A stretch of 40,935 bases of DNA. It comes from Iphinoe sp. HA4291-MV1. Its GTDB lineage: Bacteria > Cyanobacteriota > Cyanobacteriia > Cyanobacteriales > Nostocaceae. Position 1 is the first letter of the stretch, and each line of letters opens with the position of its first letter. Both the position numbers and the translations under genes were made by a program. The stretch covers positions 1-40,935 of the forward strand of contig JAHHHH010000070.1 of the NCBI GenBank assembly GCA_019359415.1. The letters are read 5' to 3'. Positions 7,755-16,181 of this stretch are shown here, in pieces. The notes under the pieces are model-generated. The model was not told the origin of the DNA, made no database searches, and saw only the letters and a list, made by a program, of their open reading frames with translations.

Positions 7755-7812
7755 GTTACCCAAGCAACTTTTACACGTAATATCCGTAAATTCTGGTAGA
7801 ATCTAAGCTACA

Positions 7813-7853
7813 ACCTTGGGAAAGCATAATTCCTTGGGAAAAACCTTGGGGAT
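7813..7853 (+). promoter_or_regulatory. three CCTTGGG boxes upstream of nSTAND gene
   Basis: CCTTGGGAAA occurs at 7813 and 7832, and CCTTGGGGAT at 7844, ending 38 bases before the start codon at 7892. They may be regulator sites for the large ATPase gene; the regulator is unknown. Confidence 0.3.
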
Positions 7854-7891
7854 TTCCCAGATTTTTTGGATACATTTTCTTCACTTTTGCA

Positions 7892-10800
7892 ATGAACAGT
7901 AACAGTAAAGGTCGGCATCTAAGTTGGAAGATAGGTAAAAAAAATGCCAAGATACTTGTTGAAGCTCTACACTGTCTTGCTTGTGGGGATTTAGATGGAA
8001 TTGCAGAAAATTTACATTCTATAAAAAATATCAGGTATCATTGGGAAGAAAAAAACCTGTGGGTGACGAAGACAGCGCTTGACGACCTATCTAGTTTGAC
8101 TAAGAAACAAGGTTGTAAGTTGGAACCAGAGCCAATTCGCAACGCTCTTCACTGCTTAGAAGCTCTTGGATTCTTAGAAGATAAGCGTGGTGTAACCAAC
8201 TCAAAGACAAGAACTGGTTCAAAGCACTGGTGCTTTGTGCTGAAATTAAATCATCAGGAAAAACAAGAAAACTTGAATTGGCTGTTCGGTAGCAAGGATG
8301 AAGAAGGAGAATGGGAACGCCGCAGAATTCATGGAGATGAAGTTTTACAATCCAACTCACAAAAAACCTCCTTATCTAAATTAGATATACCTCCTTGTCC
8401 TTATCGTGGGCTATATGCTTTTCGGGAAGAAGATGCAGATTTCTTCTTTGGTCGAGATACATTCATTGAAGAATTAGTGACAGCGGTCCGTAGAAAGCCT
8501 TTAGTTTCACTGATTGGACGTTCTGGCAGTGGCAAGTCCTCTGTGATATTTGCTGGACTGATTCCTAAGCTGCGGCAACAAGGGTGCTGGTTATTTGTAG
8601 ACTTCAGACCCGAAAATCGTCCTCTTTATAATCTAGCCAGACAATTAAATAAGTTGTTAATCCCCCAGTGGGAAACAATGAGTCAAAACGAACAACGGCG
8701 TGAAACAAGAAACTTAGCCAATGACTTTCGGCAAGATGTCAGTGCTTTACAAGATGTAGTTGCAGATATCCTGCAAAAACAGCACTCTACTCGCCGTTTG
8801 CTGCTAGTTATTGATCAGTTTGAAGAACTGTACACTATCAGCCCAGAAGATGAACGTCAACCTTTTTTAAATCAACTGCTAAAAACCGTCCGAGTATTTT
8901 CTGCCAAGCAGATACCAGATTTGGTTGTGATTTTGACTTTGCGAGATGACTTTTTAGGACATGCTCTTGATTCTTCTCTTGGAGAAGCATTACAAGAGTT
9001 TAAAACAGAATTTTTATACGCTATGACCCGCCAGCAGCTTCAAGAAGCAATTGAAAAGCCTGCTGCCAAGCAGGGTGTTATCATTGAAGATTGTTTGACT
9101 GAACGCATTTTGGATGCTGTTGTCGGAGAGCCTGGGATGTTACCATGTTTGGAGTTTGCCCTAACACAGCTATGGGAAAGGCTAAAACCATCAAACACAG
9201 AAACTAACCAGCTTTTGCTAAACCATAGGGCATACATAGAAATTGGTGGTGTAGAAAAAGCTTTAGCAAATCACGCAGAGCAAGTATTTGAAGAACTTGC
9301 TGATTATAAACAACAAGTAACACGAATTTTTATCCAATTAGTTAATTTTGAGGAAAAAAAGCAAGACACCCGCAGACTCGCAACCCGTACTCAAGTTGGT
9401 AAAGACAATTGGAATTTAGTAAAACACCTAGCGGATGAACGATTAGTTGTAACTGGGCGAGACGAGGCAACCAAGGAAGAAACCGTAGAGATTGTCCATG
9501 AAGCTTTGATTCGAGGATGGGACCGTTTGCGTCAGTGGATGGAAGAAAACCATAAGTTTCGTACTTGGCAAGAACGTTTGAGAAATGCAATTGAGCGATG
9601 GGAAGCAATTAATCGTGATGATGGCGGTTTGTTACAAAAAGCACTCTTGGCGGAGGCAGAGGAATGGATAGATAAACGAGACGACGAGATTACCCCAGAG
9701 GAAAAGGAATTTATCAGAAGAAGCCGAGAATATGAGAATCGAGGCAGAAAACTTCAAGAAGAGTTAAGAAGACAGGCTGAACTTTCTGAGATTGATGCAC
9801 TTGTTTCATTATCTGAGTCCCGACTTCTACTGCACGATCAAATAGGAGCTTTATTAGTAGCGGTTAAGGCTGGCAAAAAATTGCAGTCTACGATAGCACG
9901 AGCCGATGATATCGAGCGTCTAACTGTGGATAGTTTACGGCAAGCCTTAAACGGTATTCAAGAGCTTAACCGTTTTGAGGGGCATAACGGTAGAGTTCAG
10001 TGGGTGAGTTTCAGTCCTGATGGAAAAATGATTGCTTCTGCTAGCGCTGACAAAACCGTTAAGCTATGGCAACTTGATGGCACACTACAACAAACCTTTC
10101 AAGGACATAAAGATTTGGTATATGGTGTCAGTTTCAGTCCTGATGGACAAACAATTGCTTCAGCTAGTCGTGACGCAACAGTAAAACTATGGCGGCTTGA
10201 TGGCACACTGTTGCAAACATTCGGTGAATATTGCGATAGTAATGTGAGTTTCAGTCCTGATGGTTTAAAGATTATTTTTTCAAGTTGTCCTGACAAATCC
10301 GACAATGAAAGAATAGTAATACTTTGTGAAATCAATGGTAATATACTGCAAACCTTCCAAGGTTACAGTGATAGGATTTGGCATCTAAGTTTTAGCCCTG
10401 ATGGTCAAACATTCGTTTCAGCTAGTTATGACACAACACTGAAGCTATGGCGGCCTGATGGTAGGCTACAACAAACCTTCCAAGGTCATAACGATAGAGT
10501 TTCTTGCGTAGATTTCAGTCCTGACGGTCAAACTATTGTTTCCGCTAGTCATGACACAACAGTAAAACTATGGCGGCTTGACGGCACACTACAACAAACC
10601 TTCCAAGGTCATAGCAACAGGGTTTTGTGCGTTAACTTCAGTCCTGATGGTCAGATGATTGCTTCAGGAAGTGATGACAAGACTCTTAAACTTTGGCGGC
10701 TTGACGGCACACTGTTGCGAACATTACAGGGGCATACAGATGGAATTTATAGCGTGGATTTTAGTCCTGATGGTCAGATAATTGCTTCAGCTAGTTTTGA

Positions 10801-10966
10801 TAAAACGGTTAGACTATGGCGATTAGACGGCACAGAAATAATTTTAGATTTTGATGCTCAGTTAGATAATCTATTGATGCGTGGCTGTAATTGGTTACAT
10901 GATTACCTAAAAACTAACCCTAATGTAAGTGAGAGCGATCGCCAAAACTTGCTTCCATACATTTGA
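7892..10966 (+). CDS. nSTAND ATPase with C-terminal WD40 repeats
   Basis: The 1024-residue protein is a signal-transduction NTPase of the STAND type. Residues 1-150 form an N-terminal, winged-helix-like domain that I cannot name. Residues 170-188 carry the CPYRGLYAFREEDADFFFGR motif that opens nSTAND1 modules in cyanobacteria. Walker A is GRSGSGKSS (209-217) and Walker B is LLLVIDQFEE (303-312). After a helical linker (about 540-690), seven WD40 blades run from about residue 693 to 980, each with a FSPDG and a KLWRLDG element; the third blade is degenerate. The C-terminal cap (RGCNWLHDYLKTNP) is usual for this class. Such proteins sense a ligand through the WD40 propeller, oligomerise on ATP binding and activate the N-terminal domain. 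A defence or programmed-death role is inferred. The DUF3800 gene follows by 79 bases. Confidence 0.88.
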   Translation: MNSNSKGRHLSWKIGKKNAKILVEALHCLACGDLDGIAENLHSIKNIRYHWEEKNLWVTKTALDDLSSLTKKQGCKLEPEPIRNALHCLEALGFLEDKRGVTNSKTRTGSKHWCFVLKLNHQEKQENLNWLFGSKDEEGEWERRRIHGDEVLQSNSQKTSLSKLDIPPCPYRGLYAFREEDADFFFGRDTFIEELVTAVRRKPLVSLIGRSGSGKSSVIFAGLIPKLRQQGCWLFVDFRPENRPLYNLARQLNKLLIPQWETMSQNEQRRETRNLANDFRQDVSALQDVVADILQKQHSTRRLLLVIDQFEELYTISPEDERQPFLNQLLKTVRVFSAKQIPDLVVILTLRDDFLGHALDSSLGEALQEFKTEFLYAMTRQQLQEAIEKPAAKQGVIIEDCLTERILDAVVGEPGMLPCLEFALTQLWERLKPSNTETNQLLLNHRAYIEIGGVEKALANHAEQVFEELADYKQQVTRIFIQLVNFEEKKQDTRRLATRTQVGKDNWNLVKHLADERLVVTGRDEATKEETVEIVHEALIRGWDRLRQWMEENHKFRTWQERLRNAIERWEAINRDDGGLLQKALLAEAEEWIDKRDDEITPEEKEFIRRSREYENRGRKLQEELRRQAELSEIDALVSLSESRLLLHDQIGALLVAVKAGKKLQSTIARADDIERLTVDSLRQALNGIQELNRFEGHNGRVQWVSFSPDGKMIASASADKTVKLWQLDGTLQQTFQGHKDLVYGVSFSPDGQTIASASRDATVKLWRLDGTLLQTFGEYCDSNVSFSPDGLKIIFSSCPDKSDNERIVILCEINGNILQTFQGYSDRIWHLSFSPDGQTFVSASYDTTLKLWRPDGRLQQTFQGHNDRVSCVDFSPDGQTIVSASHDTTVKLWRLDGTLQQTFQGHSNRVLCVNFSPDGQMIASGSDDKTLKLWRLDGTLLRTLQGHTDGIYSVDFSPDGQIIASASFDKTVRLWRLDGTEIILDFDAQLDNLLMRGCNWLHDYLKTNPNVSESDRQNLLPYI

Positions 10967-11045
10967 AGTATATAGAAGCCTTCTAAGTATCTCAAACAAG
11001 CTTATATAATTGACAGTTCAGTAACTATCTTGTTGAATTAGCTTA

Positions 11046-11792
11046 ATGTCCTCGCTGCTATGTTTTATTGATGAAAGCGGAGATCACAATTTAGACTACT
11101 CAAAAGTCAATGATCCGTACGAAGTATTTGTTTTATCGGCTGTTTGTTTCCAAGAGAGTGACTACCTAATTTTTGATCAAAAGTTTAGAGAACTAAAGAC
11201 TCACTTTTTTGGTGATGATAGTTTTATTGTGCATACTAAAGAGATGACCAGACCTGGCAAATCCAAAGACGCCAGGAATCTGCAATTCGGCAAGCCTGAA
11301 TTTAGAACAAGTTTTTACTCAGCGATCAACAAGTTAATCGAGGAAACTAGTTTTGAATTAGTTAGCTGTCTAATTAACAAGTCGCACTTAATGAGCAAAG
11401 CAGCAATTGAAGGTATCAACGCTGAAGATCCCTATATTTTCTCCTTACAGTGGGTTTTAGACAAAATATTCTTTAGATGCAGAGATGATCTGACCTGTAA
11501 GATTTTTCCCGAAAAAAGAGCCGATAGGGAAAATTTACAAATTGAATTGGAAATGTTACGCGTTAAAAACGCAGGTACTTTGAGGTATAAACCAAAAGAA
11601 ATCAGTCAAAAACTAGAAGAATTTACTTTAAAAGATAAAAAACTGAATCTAAGCGGCTTGCAACTGGCAGATTTAGTAGTAACTCCAATCGGTAGGGACT
11701 TTATTGGTAAACCTGAAAGACCAGGTAATGAAGTCAGCTATAAAGTTGTGAAAAGTAAAATGAACACTAGAGACTTTACTTGTCTTCCCTAG
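11046..11792 (+). CDS. DUF3800 family protein
   Basis: The 248-residue protein begins MSSLLCFIDESGDHN, the hallmark FIDESG start of DUF3800. This family has an RNase H-like fold, and the Asp/Glu/Asp residues (here D9, E10, D13) are proposed metal ligands. The second hallmark, LSGLQLADLVVTPIGR, is near residue 200. Length and motif order are normal, so the gene looks intact. DUF3800 genes recur in mobile and defence regions; the biochemical function is not established. It sits 79 bases behind the nSTAND gene on the same strand and may be its partner. Its 3' end abuts TnpB/recombinase debris. Confidence 0.85.
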   Translation: MSSLLCFIDESGDHNLDYSKVNDPYEVFVLSAVCFQESDYLIFDQKFRELKTHFFGDDSFIVHTKEMTRPGKSKDARNLQFGKPEFRTSFYSAINKLIEETSFELVSCLINKSHLMSKAAIEGINAEDPYIFSLQWVLDKIFFRCRDDLTCKIFPEKRADRENLQIELEMLRVKNAGTLRYKPKEISQKLEEFTLKDKKLNLSGLQLADLVVTPIGRDFIGKPERPGNEVSYKVVKSKMNTRDFTCLP

Positions 11793-11875
11793 AAACGGTG
11801 AAGGGAGTCACCGCGTCCGCAATAACTCCCCTACTCAGCTACAATGATATCTGCAATTGCTCAGCTTGTCAAGTT

Positions 11876-11958
11876 GAAACATCCGCTGAAAAACATGGTA
11901 AGCAGCTTGTCAAAATTGACAGATGGTATCCTTCCTTTAAAACTTGCGCCAGTTGCAA
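11876..11958 (+). pseudogene. TnpB (IS200/IS605 OrfB) fragment
   Basis: In the frame 11780-12058 the segment SAEKHGKQLVKIDRWYPSFK followed by TCASC matches the region of TnpB just before and including the first CxxC of its zinc finger. The rest of TnpB is missing on both sides. The junction falls in bases shared with the recombinase frame, so the two fragments are fused at microhomology. Non-functional. Confidence 0.65.
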
Positions 11959-12486
11959 CGGGAATATCCTAACTCTCCCTATCTGTTTGTTTCCGAACAT
12001 GGGACGGTTATGGCTGCTGCAACAGCGAGAAATATCATTGAGCGTTCAGGGACTTTAGCTGAACTGACCTTAAGTGTGCATCTGCATATGTTACGTCATG
12101 CCTGTGGATTCTATCTGGCTTCAAAGGGTCATGACACCAGAGCAATTCAGGCCATTCGTGAGAGGTTAAGATAATCTTACTTTTGTCAATTAGAAATTAT
12201 GCTGAAAATTTGGACAAAGCATAGGTGTTAAGTTAACTATTGTACTGAACTGATCGGTCAAGAATAAATGATGCGTATCCAGATTACGCGATCGCCTGCT
12301 CAAAAATTGTGTTTCCAACCCTACTTTTTAGCCATATTTTTAGTACTATTGCTTATTGACAAATGGAATACGACCTTAACCTCTCACGAATGAATTCAGG
12401 CTTATCTGGGACACAAGAATATCCAACACACTATTCGCTACACCGAACTATCGAGCGATCGCTTCCAAAATTTTTGGCTCGACTGA
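11944..12486 (+). pseudogene. tyrosine recombinase C-terminal half, split by a MITE
   Basis: The first part (11944-12152) reads YPNSPYLFVSEHG and then HMLRHACGFYLASKGHDTRA, containing the HxxRH catalytic box. The second part (12402-12486) reads AYLGHKNIQHTIRYTELSSD, containing the second histidine region and the catalytic tyrosine. Removing the 240-bp MITE plus one 9-base duplication joins them in perfect frame as RAIQ-AYLGH. The N-terminal part with the first catalytic arginine is missing and is replaced by a TnpB fragment, so the gene was already broken or truncated. It belongs to a FimB-like integrase subfamily common in cyanobacteria. Confidence 0.8.
12153..12392. mobile_element. 240-bp MITE with 18-bp TIRs and 9-bp TSD
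   Basis: CATTCGTGAGAGGTTAAG (12153-12170) is the exact reverse complement of 12375-12392. The element is flanked by the direct repeat AATTCAGGC (12144-12152 and 12393-12401). It has no coding capacity. The perfect ends and duplication indicate a recent insertion. The 9-bp duplication points to mobilisation by a transposase of a family that makes 9-bp target duplications, but none is encoded in the window. Confidence 0.9.
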
Positions 12487-12590
12487 ACCTAGTTGTGGTT
12501 CAAAATCTCTACAAATCAATGTTTTCAACTGCTTTTGTTTACAAAACTTTACAACGTGTCCCATTTTGCACGTATCCCGGCTGTACCCCA

Positions 12591-12730
12591 GATAAATTCC
12601 ATACCTTTGTACCCAAATGTACCCATTTTTGGTTATCCGCATTATTTTTTTGACTAACAAGCTTGTCAGGTAAAGTTTCCAAGGTTCAGTTGTTGTTAGT
12701 AATAAGTATTTTTACTGGTTTTTGGCGAGA
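12591..12730. repeat. 140-bp direct repeat, copy 1
   Basis: These bases recur at 33753-33892 in the same orientation with two adjacent mismatches (12699-12700). The repeat contains TTTGTACCCAAATGTACCCA and a run of seven T. No open frame or inverted end is obvious. Its right border lies directly before the stop codon of the minus-strand gene 12732-12989. Confidence 0.9.
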
Positions 12731-12731
12731 T

Positions 12732-12989
12732 CTATTCGGGGTTTCGTTTTTGCCTTTCCCGCGTCAATTTGAGGCATTCAACACTTGGCATAAACCCCAA
12801 ACTCAAGATATTAATCCCAAGTTCAGTTTTTCCGAAAAAAAGTAAACCAAATCCAGTTGCGTTGATTGAGGCTACCATAGTCAGGGCAAGAATTTTACCT
12901 GCTATGGCAATTCTTTGAGTCATGTTGTCCTGGATTTGATTCGCGCTTGAGCAACTGGACAGTTGTGACGCGGTGTCATTTTTTGGCAT
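12732..12989 (-). CDS. small membrane protein
   Basis: The ATG at 12989 (MPKNDTASQL) is preceded by AAAGGGA at a good distance, which decides the start. The 85-residue product has a hydrophobic segment IAIAGKILALTMVASINATGF and then a second short hydrophobic stretch (GINILSLGFMP), ending in basic RERQKRNPE. It would be a small inner-membrane protein. No family recognised. The stop codon touches the 140-bp repeat, so the original C-terminus may have been replaced. Confidence 0.4.
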   Translation of the reverse strand: MPKNDTASQLSSCSSANQIQDNMTQRIAIAGKILALTMVASINATGFGLLFFGKTELGINILSLGFMPSVECLKLTRERQKRNPE

Positions 12990-13012
12990 AATTCCCTTTT
13001 GTACTAACAGTT

Positions 13013-13048
13013 CTCCCAAACGTAACTGCGTTTGGGAGGTTTGCTTTT
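13013..13048 (+). terminator. intrinsic terminator
   Basis: CTCCCAAACG (13013-13022) and CGTTTGGGAG (13029-13038) form a perfect 10-bp stem with a 6-base loop, followed by GTTTGCTTTT. The T-rich side is on the plus strand. The gene it originally served is not evident. Confidence 0.6.
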
Positions 13049-13224
13049 ACACGAATATACGCCAAGTAAATGAGAGAATAAAGATTGAAAAATTATTAGA
13101 TTTGCGCTACGTGTAGAACTCAACTCATTGCAGTATAATTTTTCTATGTCTGTTGTCTCTTTGCATTTTCCTCTTGTTTGTGCTAACAGTGTACTTCTGC
13201 CAGCCAGACTCGGTACCAGTACCA

Positions 13225-13424
13225 ATGGCAGATAAGCTGCTGTTAACCCTAGTTGAGGCTTAAGCACTCACTGGGCTGTCCAAAGAATTTTTGCGTAATG
13301 CGATTGCCCAAAGGGCAGACGCCAGAGGCGTATCGCACAGGAGAAGTTGAAAGCCAAACTGATTGGTAAAAGCTGACGAGTTAAGTGCTCTGATTTAGAT
13401 GAGTATGTGGGTAAGCTGTTTTGA
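13225..13424 (+). pseudogene. excisionase-like helix-turn-helix protein, broken
   Basis: From ATG 13225 the frame reads MADKLLLTLVEA, stop, ALTGLSKEFLRNAI, then, after a 37-bp palindromic insertion and frame change, KLKAKLIGKS, stop, RVKCSDLDEYVGKLF. Put together this is a typical small DNA-binding domain of the HTH_17/Xis type. It has two in-frame stops and the inserted repeat. Such genes commonly accompany tyrosine recombinases, and a split recombinase lies 0.7 kb upstream. Confidence 0.6.
13300..13336. repeat. 37-bp cloverleaf-type palindromic repeat
   Basis: The unit folds as an outer stem GCGAT/ATCGC enclosing two hairpins, TGCCC-AAA-GGGCA and ACGCC-AGA-GGCGT. Small multi-stem repeats of this kind are dispersed in filamentous cyanobacterial genomes. 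Here it interrupts the excisionase-like gene. Confidence 0.6.
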
Positions 13425-13821
13425 ATCTCGCCAAATGTCGCCAAGAGACAGTAAGCCAAAACTTACTGATTTACCAAACAGTGTGTGAAATCACTCAGGG
13501 CAAACACATTTAAATTTTACAAAAATACGTTGACAAAAAGCGAAGCTTCTATTGCAAATTCTTAGCATAAAGATTTTTTTCTGATGTGTTAGTTTATCCC
13601 ACATTCCGCACCTTCAACTGTCACATATCTACTAAACTTGTCAGCAAAATGGTACTTTAGTACTAAAATGAAAAAGTAAGCGCGTCACATCCGTGTTTTT
13701 AGTTCTAAATTTATCTTTTCCCTAAGTAATTTCTTTAGGTGTGGAATGTGGGTTTACATCTACTAAATTCGCAAACATAACAGCAGACGGTGTACGTCTC
13801 GTTTGACAGTAGGTTCAGTTC
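13425..13821. promoter_or_regulatory. CBASS upstream region with long inverted repeat
   Basis: This 400-base gap precedes the CBASS operon and must hold its promoter. CCCACATTCCGCACCT (13598-13613) pairs with AGGTGTGGAATGTGGG (13737-13752) with one G-T type mismatch, enclosing 123 bases. The arms could be operator half-sites or ends of a small element. No gene is seen in the gap. Confidence 0.45.
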
Positions 13822-14844
13822 ATGGAGCAGACAGATACGTTTCAAATTCTTTCTCTAAGTGGCGGTGGATACCTTGGTCTTTACCAAGTTACTATCTTAT
13901 GTGAACTCGAAGAGAAAGTTGGAAAGCCGATAGCGCAATGTTTTGACCTTTTAGCAGGTACATCAATTGGCGGAATTGTTGCGCTTAGTTTAGCTTTAGA
14001 AGTTCCTGCGACAACAATCCTACACGCTTTTGAAAAACATGGAAAAACTATCTTCTCAGATAGACCAGCACCACAATCAACACTTGGAAAGTTAGCTGAC
14101 CTTGCACGCTCGCTTATAAGTTCTAAGTACAAGCACACTGGATTGTGTAATGCATTAAATGAGTTTATCGATGGTGCAACACTCATTGGTGACTTAAAAC
14201 ATCCAGTTATAATACCGACAATTAATTTGACGAAAGGTAGACCTCAAGTTTTTAAGACACCTCATCATGAGCGCTTTGAACGAGATTACCGAGTCAGCGT
14301 ACATGAAGTAGCTTTAGCCACTTCAGCGGCACCTACGTTTTTTCCATTAGCACAGGTCGGAGATGAACTTTTTACTGATGGAGGACTTTTTGCAAACACG
14401 CCAGACTTTGTTGCACTTCATGAAGCTGAGTATTTTTTTCAGATACCGACAGAGCAGATTTTTATTTTGAGTGTTGGAACAACCACATCACAGTTCTCAT
14501 TTTCGCATAGTATTGGTCGAGACTTAGGAATATTGAAATGGTTTTATGATACACGGCTAATGTCTGTCATACTCTCTTCTCAGCAGAAGATGACTGAGTT
14601 TATGTTGAAGCACAAGCTAGATGATCGCTACGTTCGTATTGATTCAATCCAGTCAAAAGCTCAGGAACGTGATTTAGGACTTGATGTCGCAACACAAGCA
14701 GCTCAGTCAACCATAAAAGGCTTGGCTAAGGCTTCGTTACGAGAAGTTATTTCCAATCCTACACTCCAAAGGATGTTACAGCACACTCCAAAGAAACCCT
14801 ATTTTTACTACGGTCGTTTTAGTAGCGAAGTTAAGAATTCATAA
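13822..14844 (+). CDS. capV: patatin-like phospholipase, CBASS effector
   Basis: The 340-residue protein is a complete patatin-like lipase. It has the oxyanion-hole motif SGGGYLG (13-19), the nucleophile elbow GTSIG with Ser48, and the catalytic Asp in DGG (Asp186). A Ser-Asp dyad of this type hydrolyses phospholipids. In type I CBASS the homologous CapV is switched on by a cyclic nucleotide and degrades the inner membrane, killing the infected cell. The CD-NTase gene starts 3 bases after the stop, which strongly supports this role. No signal peptide, as expected for an intracellular effector. Which cyclic nucleotide it responds to cannot be read from the sequence. Confidence 0.88.
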   Translation: MEQTDTFQILSLSGGGYLGLYQVTILCELEEKVGKPIAQCFDLLAGTSIGGIVALSLALEVPATTILHAFEKHGKTIFSDRPAPQSTLGKLADLARSLISSKYKHTGLCNALNEFIDGATLIGDLKHPVIIPTINLTKGRPQVFKTPHHERFERDYRVSVHEVALATSAAPTFFPLAQVGDELFTDGGLFANTPDFVALHEAEYFFQIPTEQIFILSVGTTTSQFSFSHSIGRDLGILKWFYDTRLMSVILSSQQKMTEFMLKHKLDDRYVRIDSIQSKAQERDLGLDVATQAAQSTIKGLAKASLREVISNPTLQRMLQHTPKKPYFYYGRFSSEVKNS

Positions 14845-14847
14845 TTT

Positions 14848-16170
14848 ATGGGAATAGCCGCATCTTTGTTTTTTAGTTACAACACCCAAAAGCAGACATT
14901 ACATCGGCGCATAGTTCCAAGCGATGAGCAAAGAGAGACACAGCAGCAACGATGGAATGACCTTGCTGAGTATCTCAAGACAGACTTAAAAGAAGTTAGT
15001 GGCTATTCAATTTACTCATGGCTACAAGGTTCTTATAAGTTTGCTACCCAATTGCGGCCTCTCTCGCAAACGGAAGAGTCTGATATAGACTTGGGGATTT
15101 ACTTTGAGTGGCGTGGTGAGCCTGAAGATGGTGACTTTTCTCCCTTACAACTTAAGAAAATGGTGCAAGAGAGTATAGAACGCTACGCAAAAAACCAAGC
15201 AGATATTAGAGAGGTAGCTACTCCAAAGAAATGGTGTAACCGCATACATTATGATGGGGGGTTTCATATTGATGTGCCAACGTATCACTTAGACAGTTCG
15301 CGTGACGCAAGAGCATTAGTAACAGAAGACGATGAATGGGAAGATAGTGATCCAAAAGCGATTTATGTGTGGTTTAAAGAACAGGTTAGCGAAGAAGTCC
15401 GTCCTCAAGTGCAGCGTCTCATACGGTATCTAAAGGCATGGGCAATTCTAAACATCAAAGAAGAAGAAAAGCCATCCGCAATTTTATTAACTGTTTTAGT
15501 TGCAGAGTCTTATGCGAACCTTCGTGAAGATGAAGTATCTGGTGACGACGAAGCTTTAGCTGCAATCGTTAGCTTAATCTTGGAACGGCTCAAGCGGAAC
15601 TCGAAGGTATACAATCCTGTTAATACTGCTGAAATTTTATCGGATCGGCTTGGACAGTCCGGGATTACAGCATTTATAAATCACCTTGATAACTTTTCTA
15701 GCATCGCTCAACAAGCAATGGCAAGTGATTCGGAATTTGAGGCTGCTGATTTTTGGAGTAAGATTTATAAGTATTTCTTTCCATTACCAGAAGCACAAGA
15801 AGCAAAGTTTTCAGAATCGAGAGCATTTGTACCTTTAGTTTTTGTCGAGGCAAAGCGTAAAAAACAATTGTTTCAAAAGGTAAATCAGTGGTCTGGTTCA
15901 AATGGTATTTTTGGAATTCCTAAAAACTGCACTATAAGTTTTGAGTTAAAAAATTACAAAGAGCTTCCTTATAGTGCAACAGTCGAATGGACAGTTAGAA
16001 ATGAAGGTAAAGAGGCTGAAAATTTGAACGACATTGGTCATCTTGCTGGTACAGGATTTTTTGCAACAGAAAGTTCTGCTTACAGGGGACGCCATTATAT
16101 GGACTGTGTTGTGCGTCAGTACGACGGTAATATTATAGCCGTACGGCGAGTTCCAGTGCATATTGTTTGA
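14848..16170 (+). CDS. CD-NTase with C-terminal AGS-C-like sensor domain
   Basis: This is the signalling enzyme of the CBASS operon; it makes a cyclic oligonucleotide on phage infection. The 440-residue protein has the nucleotidyltransferase signature GSYKFATQL (Gly61-Ser62), metal-binding Asp79 and Asp81 in SDIDLGIYF, and a third Asp142 in GFHIDVPTYH. A helical OAS-like C-lobe follows to about residue 330. The last 90 residues, with TISFELKNYKELPYSATVEW and YRGRHYMDCVVRQ, look like the AGS-C sensor domain, fused in cis. No Cap2/Cap3 or HORMA/TRIP13 genes are nearby, so this is a minimal type I system. The ATG lies 3 bases after the phospholipase stop, implying translational coupling. Confidence 0.88.
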   Translation: MGIAASLFFSYNTQKQTLHRRIVPSDEQRETQQQRWNDLAEYLKTDLKEVSGYSIYSWLQGSYKFATQLRPLSQTEESDIDLGIYFEWRGEPEDGDFSPLQLKKMVQESIERYAKNQADIREVATPKKWCNRIHYDGGFHIDVPTYHLDSSRDARALVTEDDEWEDSDPKAIYVWFKEQVSEEVRPQVQRLIRYLKAWAILNIKEEEKPSAILLTVLVAESYANLREDEVSGDDEALAAIVSLILERLKRNSKVYNPVNTAEILSDRLGQSGITAFINHLDNFSSIAQQAMASDSEFEAADFWSKIYKYFFPLPEAQEAKFSESRAFVPLVFVEAKRKKQLFQKVNQWSGSNGIFGIPKNCTISFELKNYKELPYSATVEWTVRNEGKEAENLNDIGHLAGTGFFATESSAYRGRHYMDCVVRQYDGNIIAVRRVPVHIV

Positions 16171-16181
16171 AAATGAACCAA

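Larger units (their letters stand above)
6767..7891. other. 1.1-kb gene-poor region with several repeats
   Basis: No gene is convincingly supported. A 102-residue minus-strand frame from TTG 6962 overlaps the start of the membrane protein gene and has no recognisable features. The region holds the second copy of the TGGGCTTGCGGCTGT repeat (6970-7017), a nested inverted repeat (7499-7632), a 31-base repeat shared with 16788-16818, and three CCTTGGG boxes just upstream of the nSTAND gene. Confidence 0.4.

Noticed and set aside
12363-12653. 96-residue plus-strand frame
   Set aside because: It crosses the MITE border and reads the recombinase C-terminus in the wrong frame; the true frame is YLGHKNIQHTIRYTEL.
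13004-13459. Two minus-strand frames of 87 and 63 residues
   Set aside because: They lie antisense to the excisionase-like pseudogene and across a terminator hairpin; composition is not protein-like.
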